Assembly: GCA_006218065.1 (NCBI GenBank)
Contig: VBWE01000008.1
Coordinates: forward strand, 1 to 64,000
Reading direction: 5' to 3'
DNA: 64,000 bases
Source: Bacteroidota bacterium
Lineage (GTDB): Bacteria; Bacteroidota; Bacteroidia; Palsa-965
Position 1 is the first letter of the stretch. Each line of letters opens with the position of its first letter. A program made the translations under genes and the position numbers. Below are positions 25,532 through 33,170 of the stretch, in pieces. The notes below the pieces were generated by a model. It saw nothing but the letters and a program-made list of their open reading frames with translations, did no database searches and had not been told where the DNA came from.

Positions 25532-25960
25532 ATGACTATCAACGAACATACTTTACTCGAACTCGAAGAGAACGGAAAAAAGCTCAGCCCGATTCTGCCG
25601 GAGCATGTTAAGAATTACCTGATCGATATCGACGGGACCGTTTGCGAAGACATCCCGAACGAAGAAGCCTGGCGCATGGCCGATGCGGAAGTATACCCGG
25701 ATGCGCTGGTTACGGTGAACAAATGGTTCGAAGAAGGACACCTCATTACGTTTTTCACTTCACGCACCGAAGAGCACCGCGAGGTCACGGAATTGTGGCT
25801 GAAGAAAAACGGTTTCAACTGGCACGGTCTGCTGATGGGAAAACCCCGCGGCGGAAATTATCACTGGATCGATAATCACATGGTGCGCGCGACACGTTAC
25901 ACGGGCAGGTTCACCGACCTGGTGGAGAAAACGCATACGATACAAGTGTTTGAGTCCTAG
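25532..25960 (+). CDS. HAD-superfamily phosphatase-like protein
   Basis: A 142-residue protein with the HAD nucleophile motif DIDGT near residue 35, motif II-like TFFTSRTEEHREVTELWL, and a late acidic pair around HWIDNH. The small cap-less size suits an LNS2/polynucleotide-kinase-phosphatase-like HAD fold. Relatives, as I recall, are sometimes labelled phosphoheptose isomerase, but no SIS domain is visible. The substrate is unknown. Its stop codon TAG touches the left inverted repeat of the next element. Confidence 0.75.
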   Translation: MTINEHTLLELEENGKKLSPILPEHVKNYLIDIDGTVCEDIPNEEAWRMADAEVYPDALVTVNKWFEEGHLITFFTSRTEEHREVTELWLKKNGFNWHGLLMGKPRGGNYHWIDNHMVRATRYTGRFTDLVEKTHTIQVFES

Positions 25961-26463
25961 CCGCAGATTTCGCAGATTAACGCAGATTAAATATGTCCTA
26001 TTCCATAAAAAGTGAACCGTGGATTGTAGCTGAACCTGAGCAGCCTGTTTATGGCAAGCAGGAATATCCGCTTCAAAAAGAAACGTATGAGATAATCGGA
26101 ATTTGCATGGAGGTCCACAAGGAACTTGGATACGGTTTCCAGGAAGTTGTGTATAAAGATGCATTGGAACAGGAGTTCAAATGGAGGAACATCCCGTTTG
26201 AGCGCGAAAAAAAGTATGAAATCAACTACAAGGGAATAATATTACCCCACTATTATTTTGCGGATTTTGTAGTGAGAGATAATATTATTCTTGAAGTAAA
26301 AGCACAACAGGGCGTTATCGAAGATCATTATTGTCAAGTGATAAATTATCTTGCTGCTTCGAAATGCCCGGTAGGTTTATTGGTCAATTTCGGAGAACAA
26401 TCGCTTCGATATAAAAGATTGATTTTATCCAAATAATCTGCGTTTAATCTGCGAAATCTGCGG
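25961..26463. mobile_element. GxxExxY cassette bounded by terminal inverted repeats
   Basis: Left end 25961-25988 and right end 26435-26463 are reverse complements over 28/29 bases with one single-base gap. Both are built from CGCAGATT words. They enclose one gene (25993-26436). The left end abuts the HAD stop codon and the right end stops 3 bases before the next start codon. No target-site duplication is visible and no transposase is encoded, so mobility is inference. Confidence 0.6.
25993..26436 (+). CDS. GxxExxY protein (PD-(D/E)XK-like nuclease fold)
   Basis: A 147-residue protein with the family signature GFQEVVY near residue 50. Nuclease-fold-like elements are Glu in the signature, Asp in YYFADFVV, and IILEVKA (E-x-K) near residue 94; then QVINYLAASKCPVGLLVNFG. 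It fits the PDDEXK_3/GxxExxY family, whose biochemical activity is undefined. It is richer in AT than its neighbours. It interrupts an otherwise continuous run of housekeeping-type genes and is framed by CGCAGATT inverted repeats. Confidence 0.88.
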   Translation: MSYSIKSEPWIVAEPEQPVYGKQEYPLQKETYEIIGICMEVHKELGYGFQEVVYKDALEQEFKWRNIPFEREKKYEINYKGIILPHYYFADFVVRDNIILEVKAQQGVIEDHYCQVINYLAASKCPVGLLVNFGEQSLRYKRLILSK

Positions 26464-26466
26464 CAA

Positions 26467-27261
26467 ATGAGCAACGACAACATGAAAATAGAAACCATGG
26501 CCGATTATATGGCCCGCGGCGAGTCCCCGGAAATTCTTTTCTGGGTGGGCTGCGCCGGCAGTTTCGATGATCGCGCGAAGAAGATCACGAAAGCCATCGT
26601 GCGTATCCTGAATCATGTGGGGATGAAGTTCGCCGTACTCGGTACTGAAGAATCCTGCACCGGCGATCCCGCCAAGCGCGCCGGGAACGAGTTCCTGTTC
26701 CAGATGCAGGCGATGAACAACATTACCGTGCTCAACGGCTACGAAGTGAAAAAAATAGTGACCGGCTGCCCGCATTGTTTCAATACGCTGAAGAACGAGT
26801 ATCCCGAACTCGGCGGACAATACGAAGTGATCCATCATACGCAATTAGTCCAGCAGCTGATCGACAGCGGAAAACTGAAAGTGCCCGGCGGAACGTTCAA
26901 AGGGAAAAAGATCACGTACCACGATCCCTGTTACCTCGGCCGCGCCAACGATGTATATGAAGCGCCCCGCGAAGTGTTGCAGAAACTCGACGCCGAACTG
27001 GCCGAAATGAAACGCAGCCGCGCCAAAGGATTGTGCTGCGGCGCCGGTGGTTCTCAAATGTTCAAGGAAGCGGAAAAAGGAAACAAGGAAGTGAACGTGG
27101 AGCGCAGCGAAGAAGCGCTCGCTCTGCAGCCCGACGTGATCGCGGTCGGTTGTCCTTTCTGTATGACCATGATGACCGACGGCGTAAAACATTTCGAAAA
27201 AGAGAACCAGGTCAAAGTGCTGGATGTAGCCGAACTCATCGCGCAGGCGAATGATTTGTGA
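26467..27261 (+). CDS. CCG-domain Fe-S protein (HdrB/LutA-like)
   Basis: A 264-residue soluble protein with two cysteine-rich CCG modules. The first has WVGCAGSFD, EESCTGDPAKR and GCPHCFNT; the second has DPCYLGR, LCCGAGG and GCPFCMTMM. CCG domains hold unusual [4Fe-4S] clusters in heterodisulfide reductase, lactate and glycerol-phosphate oxidoreductases. It probably receives or gives electrons to the membrane Fe-S protein at 24108-25415. The start at 26467 lies 3 bases beyond the right repeat of the GxxExxY element, so its leader was remade by that element. Confidence 0.85.
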   Translation: MSNDNMKIETMADYMARGESPEILFWVGCAGSFDDRAKKITKAIVRILNHVGMKFAVLGTEESCTGDPAKRAGNEFLFQMQAMNNITVLNGYEVKKIVTGCPHCFNTLKNEYPELGGQYEVIHHTQLVQQLIDSGKLKVPGGTFKGKKITYHDPCYLGRANDVYEAPREVLQKLDAELAEMKRSRAKGLCCGAGGSQMFKEAEKGNKEVNVERSEEALALQPDVIAVGCPFCMTMMTDGVKHFEKENQVKVLDVAELIAQANDL

Positions 27262-27280
27262 TCCACCCGGGAATAAATAT

Positions 27281-27370
27281 CAAATGCAAAATTTCAAATG
27301 AAAAATGTAAAAGTGATCGCCCGAACACTTTTACATTTTTCATTCAGCGTTTGACATTTTTCATTTGAAC
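27281..27370. repeat. Hairpin of the CAAATGnnAAATG word family
   Basis: A perfect 19-bp stem (27297-27315 with 27326-27344) has a 10-base loop, inside weaker outer arms that reiterate CAAATG. It lies between the CCG-protein stop and the next gene, and could also terminate transcription. Confidence 0.8.
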
Positions 27371-27417
27371 CTATAATATAACCAACTTCTCATTTTCATT
27401 ATACCCTGCAATCTTCC

Positions 27418-27425
27418 TACCTTTG
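27418..27425 (+). promoter_or_regulatory. -7 box four bases before a start codon
   Basis: TACCTTTG matches TAnnTTTG exactly and ends only four bases before the ATG at 27430. If used, the transcript would start at or next to the ATG (leaderless). Confidence 0.45.
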
Positions 27426-27429
27426 CATT

Positions 27430-27921
27430 ATGTTAACATTTGCAGACATGCCGGGGCATTCCCGGGTTTGGATTTACCAGGGCGACCGCGAACTCACCGA
27501 AACGGAAATCGGCGAGATCAAACGCAAGGTTGCGGTATTTCTTATTGACTGGACTTCACACGGCGAATGGATGAAAGCGGCGATTGACGTTTTGTACAAC
27601 CGTTTCATCGTCGTGCTGGTGGATGAAGATCATACGCATGCCAGCGGTTGCGGTATCGACAAGTCGGTACAGTTTATCCGGCAGGTGGAAGCCGATTACA
27701 AAATTTCGCTTTTCGATCGTTTGCTTACGGCATACCGCGACGAAAGCGGCACGATAAAAACAGTCCGTCTTCCCGAATTCGAGGCGCTGGCCGAAAAGAA
27801 TAAAGTGAACGCGAATACCATCGTGTTCAACAACCTGGTTTCAACCAAAGAAGACATGGAAACCAAATGGGAAGTGCCGATGGCGAAAAGCTGGCACAAG
27901 CGGATGCTGGTTACTGTTTGA
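27430..27921 (+). CDS. Conserved Bacteroidota-type protein of unknown function
   Basis: A 163-residue soluble alpha/beta protein beginning FADMPGHSRVWIYQGDRELT. It contains GIDKSVQFIRQVEADYKISLFDR, suggesting a thioredoxin-like or regulatory fold. Similar proteins are, to my recollection, common in Bacteroidota and are often mislabelled ABC transporter ATPase, but there is no Walker A or signature motif here. The promoter-like box close to its ATG suggests it is transcribed separately from the Fe-S genes upstream. Confidence 0.72.
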   Translation: MLTFADMPGHSRVWIYQGDRELTETEIGEIKRKVAVFLIDWTSHGEWMKAAIDVLYNRFIVVLVDEDHTHASGCGIDKSVQFIRQVEADYKISLFDRLLTAYRDESGTIKTVRLPEFEALAEKNKVNANTIVFNNLVSTKEDMETKWEVPMAKSWHKRMLVTV

Positions 27922-28008
27922 TCGATCCGATCCCGTATTCTTTAACTGCGCTAAAGTCACAAACGTGCTTGCATAGTGTTATGCCTGTGTTTTTCTTAAT
28001 TTTCAGAA

Positions 28009-29025
28009 ATGTACCGCCCGTGTTTCATATTGATTTTTTCGCTTTCAGCAGCTACGGTTTCTGCGCAGAAAGATGCGTCGCCCGCTGGCTGGAAATACAA
28101 TGACCCGCAAAACGGGGGCTTTCAAAAAGTCGTAAACAAGCAGGAGACTCCGCCCGGCATGATCGCTGTTCCCGGCGGGGAGTATCATCTTCCCGGCGAT
28201 ACGACAAAGGTGTCGGTCCATTCTTTTTTCATCGGGCAGTACGAAGAAACGAACAAACAGTACCGCGCTTTTCTCAGCTTCCTGCAATGTTACAGCAAGA
28301 TGCCGTATTTCGACAGCCTGCTGCATACCGCATACCCGGATACGTCCATCTGGCACGACGCCCCGCTGTCGAAAGAAGACCGCGGCTGGCTGGCGAAAAA
28401 TTATTTATCGGATCCGCGGTACGATGATTATCCCGTACTCGGACTTTCACCCCTGCAGGCCAAAGCATACGCCGCCTGGAAAACAAACCGGCTGAACGAA
28501 CTGATTATGATCCGCGAAGGCATTTTGGATTACCAGCTTTGCGGCGCGGAATACGGGGAGCCTTTTTCTACGGACAGGTATTTAAACGCAAGTTTCACGA
28601 ACCCTTCGTTGCCCGAGGGTTTGCCCGTCCTCCATGACACCCGGCGAGTGCGCATGGAAGACGGTATCCTCATGCCGCGGCTTCGTCCGCTCACCAGTTC
28701 CGAGAACATCGCCGTAACCGAAGCGCAATGGAACACCCGTACGACAGTCAACCTATGGAAGCCCTATAAACAAAGGAAGTTCGATGAAAAAAACGTCATG
28801 CCTTACCTGTTTCCGAAAACGAAAAAGTGGAAACCGGATTCGCTGCAAACGCGTTTACAGAAAACCGGGCTTGTCCCCGTGTACGCCGGCAAACCGGATG
28901 TGAATAAAATTTTCCATCTGAGCGATAACGCCGGCGAATGGATGCACGACAGCCTGACTTCCTGCGGAGCCGGCGAAGCCTGGAAAAATAACGGCCTGCG
29001 GCTGGCGATGGATATTGTGTGGTAA
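28009..29025 (+). CDS. Exported FGE-fold protein (GldK/GldJ-like), shortened C-terminus
   Basis: A 338-residue protein with signal peptide ending TVSAQ. The body follows the formylglycine-generating-enzyme fold: MIAVPGGEYHLPGD, VHSFFIGQYEETNKQYRAFL, and the late motif FHLSDNAGEWMHD. The usual GGSW region and catalytic Cys pair are not seen; the last ~20 residues (GLRLAMDIVW) join on early, so a segment appears lost. It is probably a non-catalytic structural protein like GldJ/GldK of the gliding/T9SS machinery, but no other gld genes are nearby. The function is inference. Confidence 0.72.
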   Translation: MYRPCFILIFSLSAATVSAQKDASPAGWKYNDPQNGGFQKVVNKQETPPGMIAVPGGEYHLPGDTTKVSVHSFFIGQYEETNKQYRAFLSFLQCYSKMPYFDSLLHTAYPDTSIWHDAPLSKEDRGWLAKNYLSDPRYDDYPVLGLSPLQAKAYAAWKTNRLNELIMIREGILDYQLCGAEYGEPFSTDRYLNASFTNPSLPEGLPVLHDTRRVRMEDGILMPRLRPLTSSENIAVTEAQWNTRTTVNLWKPYKQRKFDEKNVMPYLFPKTKKWKPDSLQTRLQKTGLVPVYAGKPDVNKIFHLSDNAGEWMHDSLTSCGAGEAWKNNGLRLAMDIVW

Positions 29026-29137
29026 GTGAAATGGAGCGGTGTACCGGCGATCTTTATGGTTTTCGCCACCAGGACAGGAAGTCACGAAGAAACACAAAAA
29101 AAAACGACGGTGGTCGGAAAGAAAAATATCACGATCT

Positions 29138-29195
29138 CGTCATTTCGAGCGCCTGCCCGCCGTATAACTTTGGGAGGCGGGGCAGTCGAGAAATG
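29138..29195. repeat. GTCATTTCGAG-type intergenic inverted repeat
   Basis: The left arm starts CGTCATTTCGAGCGCCTGCC (29138) and pairs imperfectly with the right arm GGCGGGGCAGTCGAGAAATG (29176-29195). It lies in the 183-base gap 29026-29208, which holds no gene. A stretch at 29075-29100 (CACGAAGAAACACAAA) resembles another repeat word family. Confidence 0.65.
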
Positions 29196-29208
29196 GCAGT
29201 ACCACTAA

Positions 29209-30804
29209 CTACTCCACAAAAATATCCGCCTTCTTCGCCGGCCGTTCTTTCCCGCGCCAGCGGAAATCTTTCAGCAAAGCTTCACGTGGTGATAAATCGA
29301 TGGGCGGATAAAGCGTCGCATCGGGTTTATTGAAAAACGTAATTTTTTTGATCTCATCTTCGGCTACAAAAATACTGAGCTTGCTGCAGTCCACTTTATT
29401 CACACCGATGATTTCATTTTTGTCTTTCACGAAATACAAAGTCTGCCCGTTGCCTTCCACGTCCACGCGGTACAATTCGCTCTTCCGGAAATAGCCGGTC
29501 ATTTTTCTTCCCTTGATCTGGTTGTAACGCGTACTGTCTTCCTGCGAAGCGATGAAAGCCGTGTTTTCCAGGAGCATCTGTTTGATCTCGTCGTTTGTCA
29601 TTAAGATCGAAATTTTTTCCGCGGTGAGTTGACTTTGCTCATTCCACAAAACGGGTTTCCCGAACAGGCGCATCGTACTGTCCGACGAAGTGAAGATCAT
29701 CGAATCGCATTTGCCCTGCATATCGCTTTTGAAAAACTTCACGTTCCGGTAGCCGTACACCGTGCGCAGCGTATCGAAGCGCGGGGCTTCGGGATCGCTG
29801 CCTTTTACCGTATCGTAGCGCGTGAACGCCTGCAGCGTATCGGCATGCAGGAAAAGGGAATCTTTATCGTAAATCTGCGTGTACATGGCGCGGCCGGTAA
29901 CCAGCGAATGTTCCGTTTTTTCGTGGTGTATGCCGAGATCGCCGGTAATGATCATTTTGCGCGCCGTGTCGAGCAGCGTCACATTTCCTTTGGCCATGCC
30001 GGTTCGTGTTTTCCGGTCGTAAAAAAGACTGTCGCCCATCAGCGCACGCTTGTTGCTCACCAGCGCCGCTTTTTTGCTGAAGCGCCCGCGGTCGAGGTTC
30101 GTATCATAATACCCGTCCTCGCAGTACATGGCATTGTCCGGGTTCCACATCGTGGTCGGTCCCATGAAGTATGCGATTTTGGTCCCCGGCACGTAGCGAA
30201 GTGTATCGCAGTTCATCGTGTATTCGGGTGTGAACAATTCGACATCTTTGCGGAAGGTGAGCGTTCTCGATTCGGAAGAATAATAACCCAGCTTGCTTTT
30301 CAGCGTATTGCCCTTGCTCGTGATCGTGCCGCCGGTATTGTAACTCGCTACTTTATTTTTCAGATCGTAAACCAGGTAATCCGTCACGAGAATCATGTCG
30401 CCGTCCGACATCGAAATGTTTTTGAAAAGTTCCGCTTTCCGTTCGTTGCCGTCGTACTTCAGCGTTTCGCCGTACATATGCAGCGAATCGCCGTGCTGGA
30501 TATGCACGTGACCGAATGCTTCGAGTGAATTCGTTTCGTTGTAGAGGTATGCGCTGTCGCAGTACATCACCGCACCCTGGTGTTCGAATTCCACGTGACC
30601 GATCAGGCGCTGCGTTTTGGCTTCTTTGCTTCCCTTCAGTTTATCGGCGTGGCGGAGATTGATTTTTTTGCCGCCTTGTGCGGATAAAGGTGTGATGCAT
30701 GTACAGCACAAAAAAACAACCACGGAGACACGGAGCGCACGGAGAACCGCGGAAGCTCCCGTTTTCTTATCGCAACTCAATACCTTCCTGGAGAATGCCT
30801 GCAT
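29209..30804 (-). CDS. OstA-like (LptA/LptD N-domain type) exported protein
   Basis: A 531-residue protein. A signal peptide (h-region VSVVVFLCC, cleavage near PLSAQ, residue ~43) is followed by serial OstA beta-jellyroll repeats. These have the typical alternation of VMYCDSAYLYNETNSLEAFGHV, YGETLKYDGNERKAELFKNI and MNCDTLRYVPGTKIAYFMG. It belongs to the family handling lipopolysaccharide across the periplasm; the Bacteroidota OstA-like protein is longer than LptA. The N-terminal region encoding the signal peptide overlaps a CCACGGAGACACGGAG repeat (30720-30752), so this part of the protein is repeat-derived. It follows purA by 51 bases. Confidence 0.82.
   Translation of the reverse strand: MQAFSRKVLSCDKKTGASAVLRALRVSVVVFLCCTCITPLSAQGGKKINLRHADKLKGSKEAKTQRLIGHVEFEHQGAVMYCDSAYLYNETNSLEAFGHVHIQHGDSLHMYGETLKYDGNERKAELFKNISMSDGDMILVTDYLVYDLKNKVASYNTGGTITSKGNTLKSKLGYYSSESRTLTFRKDVELFTPEYTMNCDTLRYVPGTKIAYFMGPTTMWNPDNAMYCEDGYYDTNLDRGRFSKKAALVSNKRALMGDSLFYDRKTRTGMAKGNVTLLDTARKMIITGDLGIHHEKTEHSLVTGRAMYTQIYDKDSLFLHADTLQAFTRYDTVKGSDPEAPRFDTLRTVYGYRNVKFFKSDMQGKCDSMIFTSSDSTMRLFGKPVLWNEQSQLTAEKISILMTNDEIKQMLLENTAFIASQEDSTRYNQIKGRKMTGYFRKSELYRVDVEGNGQTLYFVKDKNEIIGVNKVDCSKLSIFVAEDEIKKITFFNKPDATLYPPIDLSPREALLKDFRWRGKERPAKKADIFVE
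30720..30752. repeat. CCACGGAGACACGGAG-type repeat inside a signal-peptide coding region
   Basis: Three reiterated CACGGAG units here encode ASAVLRALRVSVVV on the minus strand, part of the OstA-like signal peptide. A related hairpin with the same word lies at 48836-48896. Confidence 0.7.
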
Positions 30805-30855
30805 AATGATAATTACGAATACTGCGAATTACGCGAATGCAACCGGCAACAAGAA

Positions 30856-32145
30856 CTATGCCCAGACAGCGCTTCTTAACAAAGTTTGGGTGCGGTCGGG
30901 TCCTACGGAAACGATACTCACCGGTACGCCGCACTGCTTCTCGATAAAGCCGATGTACTGCTGAAGCGCAACGGGCATGTTTTCCGCATCGTTCAGGCCG
31001 GTAAGATCGCTGCGCCAGCCTTTCAGTTCGGTGTACACCGGTTCGATCACCGCGTCGCAGAGATCGTAGGGCAGGAACTCGGTGAGTTTTCCGTCCACTT
31101 TGTAATGTGTGCAGATTTTGATCGTATCGAACGGGCTGAGCACGTCGGCTTTCATCATCATCAGTTCGGTAACGCCGTTCACCATCACGGCAAAACGCAG
31201 CGCAGGAATATCGAGCCAGCCGCAGCGGCGCGGTCTCCCGGTTGTCGATCCGAACTCGCGGCCCACCTGGCGCATCTGTTCGCCGGCATCGTCGAGCAGT
31301 TCGGTCGGGAAAGGTCCGCTGCCCACGCGCGTGCAGTACGCTTTGAAAATACCGATCACGTTGCCGATGCGGTTCGGTGCAACACCGAGTCCTGTGCAGG
31401 CGCCGGCGCAAACGGTATTCGAAGAAGTAACGAAAGGATAAGTCCCGAAATCGATATCGAGCATCGATCCCTGTGCGCCTTCGGCAAGAATTGTTTTTCC
31501 CTGCGCGAGCGCCTGGTTGATATATTGTTCGCTGTCGATATGCGTGAGTTTGCGCAGCGTTTCGATGCCTTCGAACCAGGGACCTTCGAGTTCCCCGAGC
31601 ACAGCATCCGCATCGAAGTCCATGAACTTCAGCAACTGTTTATGTTTGGCGACGAGCGCATCGTATTTTTCGCGGAACTTCGGCGTGCTGATATCGCCCA
31701 CGCGCAGGCCGTTGCGCCCGGTTTTATCCATGTACGTCGGGCCGATTCCTTTTTGGGTCGATCCGATTTTCCCGCTGCCTTTCGATGCTTCCGACGCTTT
31801 GTCGAGCAGTGTATGTGTGGGCAGGATGAGGTGCGCGCGTTTGGAAACGAGGAGTCGCTGCTGCACGTCCACGCCCATGGGCAGGAGTTTGTCGATTTCT
31901 TTTTTGAGAATGGCAGGGTCGATCACCACGCCGTTGCCGATCACGTTCACGGTGTTCCCGTGGAATATTCCCGAAGGAATGGTATGCAGCACATGCTTGA
32001 TCCCGTTGAACTCCAGCGTATGTCCCGCGTTGGGGCCGCCCTGGAAACGCGCGATGATGTCGTACTTCGGCGTCAGCACATCGACGATCTTGCCTTTCCC
32101 TTCATCGCCCCATTGGAGCCCCAGGAGAACGTCAGCCTTCCTCAT
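30856..32145 (-). CDS. purA: Adenylosuccinate synthetase
   Basis: A 429-residue protein of the usual family length. It joins IMP and aspartate with GTP in AMP synthesis. Motifs are the P-loop-like GLQWGDEGKGKIVD at the N-terminus, RFQGGPNAGHT, GTQKGIGPTY-like STQKGIGPTYMDK, ILAEGAQGSMLDIDFGTYPFVTSSN, and GRPRRCGWLD; the C-terminus is SVGPDRTQTLLR. It lies downstream of the Fur-type and STAS genes (27 bases after STAS) and upstream of the OstA-like gene. This grouping mixes purine synthesis with regulation. Confidence 0.97.
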   Translation of the reverse strand: MRKADVLLGLQWGDEGKGKIVDVLTPKYDIIARFQGGPNAGHTLEFNGIKHVLHTIPSGIFHGNTVNVIGNGVVIDPAILKKEIDKLLPMGVDVQQRLLVSKRAHLILPTHTLLDKASEASKGSGKIGSTQKGIGPTYMDKTGRNGLRVGDISTPKFREKYDALVAKHKQLLKFMDFDADAVLGELEGPWFEGIETLRKLTHIDSEQYINQALAQGKTILAEGAQGSMLDIDFGTYPFVTSSNTVCAGACTGLGVAPNRIGNVIGIFKAYCTRVGSGPFPTELLDDAGEQMRQVGREFGSTTGRPRRCGWLDIPALRFAVMVNGVTELMMMKADVLSPFDTIKICTHYKVDGKLTEFLPYDLCDAVIEPVYTELKGWRSDLTGLNDAENMPVALQQYIGFIEKQCGVPVSIVSVGPDRTQTLLRSAVWA

Positions 32146-32172
32146 TGTATTGCAGGTATGAAAAATGGATAA

Positions 32173-32517
32173 TTAATTGAGTTTGGAAATGGCGGAATCA
32201 ACCGAATCGGCGATGATGAAAACGGTGTTCAGCTTGGTGATCAGCAGTAGTTCGTCCACTTTTTTCGAGACGTTGGCGATCACCACGTCACCGCCGGCCT
32301 TGCGGGCGCGCGTGAGCAGCGTGATGAGTACGTTGAGCCCGCTGCTGTTGATATACTTCAGGTTGGTCATATCAAGCGCGTACTTCACGTAACCCGCTTC
32401 ACGAAGTTCTTCGGCTTCAGCCAGCAGATCATTCGCCTGGTTGCGGTCGATAAGTTCCCCGCTGAGCCAGAGCACAACGACCTTGTCTTTTTTCTCGGAT
32501 TTGTATTCGAAAGTCAT
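32173..32517 (-). CDS. STAS-domain anti-sigma-factor-antagonist-like protein
   Basis: A 114-residue protein with the single STAS fold: [19 protein letters not shown], then the phosphorylatable-Ser motif [14 protein letters not shown] near residues 56-69, then [19 protein letters not shown]. Such proteins switch partner-binding by Ser phosphorylation (SpoIIAA type). No anti-sigma kinase is nearby. It starts 4 bases inside the end of the Fur-type gene (ATGA overlap), so the two are translationally coupled. Confidence 0.85.
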   Translation of the reverse strand: MTFEYKSEKKDKVVVLWLSGELIDRNQANDLLAEAEELREAGYVKYALDMTNLKYINSSGLNVLITLLTRARKAGGDVVIANVSKKVDELLLITKLNTVFIIADSVDSAISKLN

Positions 32518-33005
32518 GCCTTTTTGGATTTATGATTTCGGAAATGTTCGCATTGTCCGGTTGATGCCAGTTTACGGCAGCGCCCGAAAAAGTTCAGCGA
32601 GTGACTGCTGATGTCAAAATTAAGAATATCGGCGGCAGTTTTCTGGATTTGCTGGATCCGGGGATCACAAAATTCCAGTACGCGGTCGCAATCCTGGCAA
32701 ATCAGGTGGTCGTGCTGCTTGTACGCATACGCCCGTTCGAACTGGGCCTGGTTTTTTCCGAACTGGTGCCGCGTAACCAGCCCGCATTCCAGGAGTATTT
32801 CAATGGTATTGTAAAGCGTGGCCCGGCTCACCCGGTACTTTTTATTTTTCATATGCACGTAAAGCGATTCGATATCGAAATGACCGCCGTGCGAATAAAT
32901 TTCATCGAGTATGGTGAAGCGCTCAGGCGTCTTGCGGTGGCCCTGCTTTTCGAGATGCTCTGAAAAGAGTTTTTTAACCGTTTCGCGGATATCCATATCG
33001 GCCAT
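32514..33005 (-). CDS. Fur-family metal-dependent transcriptional regulator
   Basis: A 163-residue protein. A winged helix occupies the N-terminus ([40 protein letters not shown]). The C-terminal dimer domain has [18 protein letters not shown] (metal site with Cys pair) and a later Cys pair ([10 protein letters not shown]), so a structural zinc is likely. Whether it senses iron, zinc or peroxide cannot be told. It is the first gene of the run with STAS, purA and the OstA-like gene. A -7-like TACCTTTA lies about 25 bases upstream of the start. Confidence 0.9.
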   Translation of the reverse strand: MADMDIRETVKKLFSEHLEKQGHRKTPERFTILDEIYSHGGHFDIESLYVHMKNKKYRVSRATLYNTIEILLECGLVTRHQFGKNQAQFERAYAYKQHDHLICQDCDRVLEFCDPRIQQIQKTAADILNFDISSHSLNFFGRCRKLASTGQCEHFRNHKSKKA

Positions 33006-33089
33006 TGGAATGCTTCTGTAAAGGCGGATAAAGGTAGCTATTTTATGGACTTGGGCTTATATTTTGTGTGTGGTGCCGGGCGGGATTAA

Positions 33090-33170
33090 ATGACAAATTT
33101 CAAATGTCAAATGCAAAATGTCAAAGGGATTTGCCTTTGGAGTTTATCATTTTAAATTTGGCATTTTAAA
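33090..33170. repeat. Hairpin of the CAAATGnnAAATG word family overlapping a gene end
   Basis: The left arm reiterates CAAATGTCAAATGCAAAATG and the right arm TCATTTTAAATTTGGCATTT; the centre CAAAGGGATTTGCCTTTG is a hairpin. The right arm contains the last codons of the GluQ-like gene. Confidence 0.75.

Noticed and set aside
25532-25960. Phosphoheptose isomerase label for the HAD-like protein
   Set aside because: It has a HAD nucleophile motif (DIDGT) and no sugar-isomerase (SIS) domain.
27430-27921. ABC transporter ATPase label for the 163-residue protein
   Set aside because: No Walker A, Walker B or signature motif is present; the label is probably a carried-over error in databases.
29026-29208. 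60-codon frame after the FGE-like gene
   Set aside because: It spans two intergenic repeat stretches; no coding signal.
30886-32172. 428-codon frame antisense to purA
   Set aside because: purA is unmistakable on the other strand; the antisense product has no recognisable motif.
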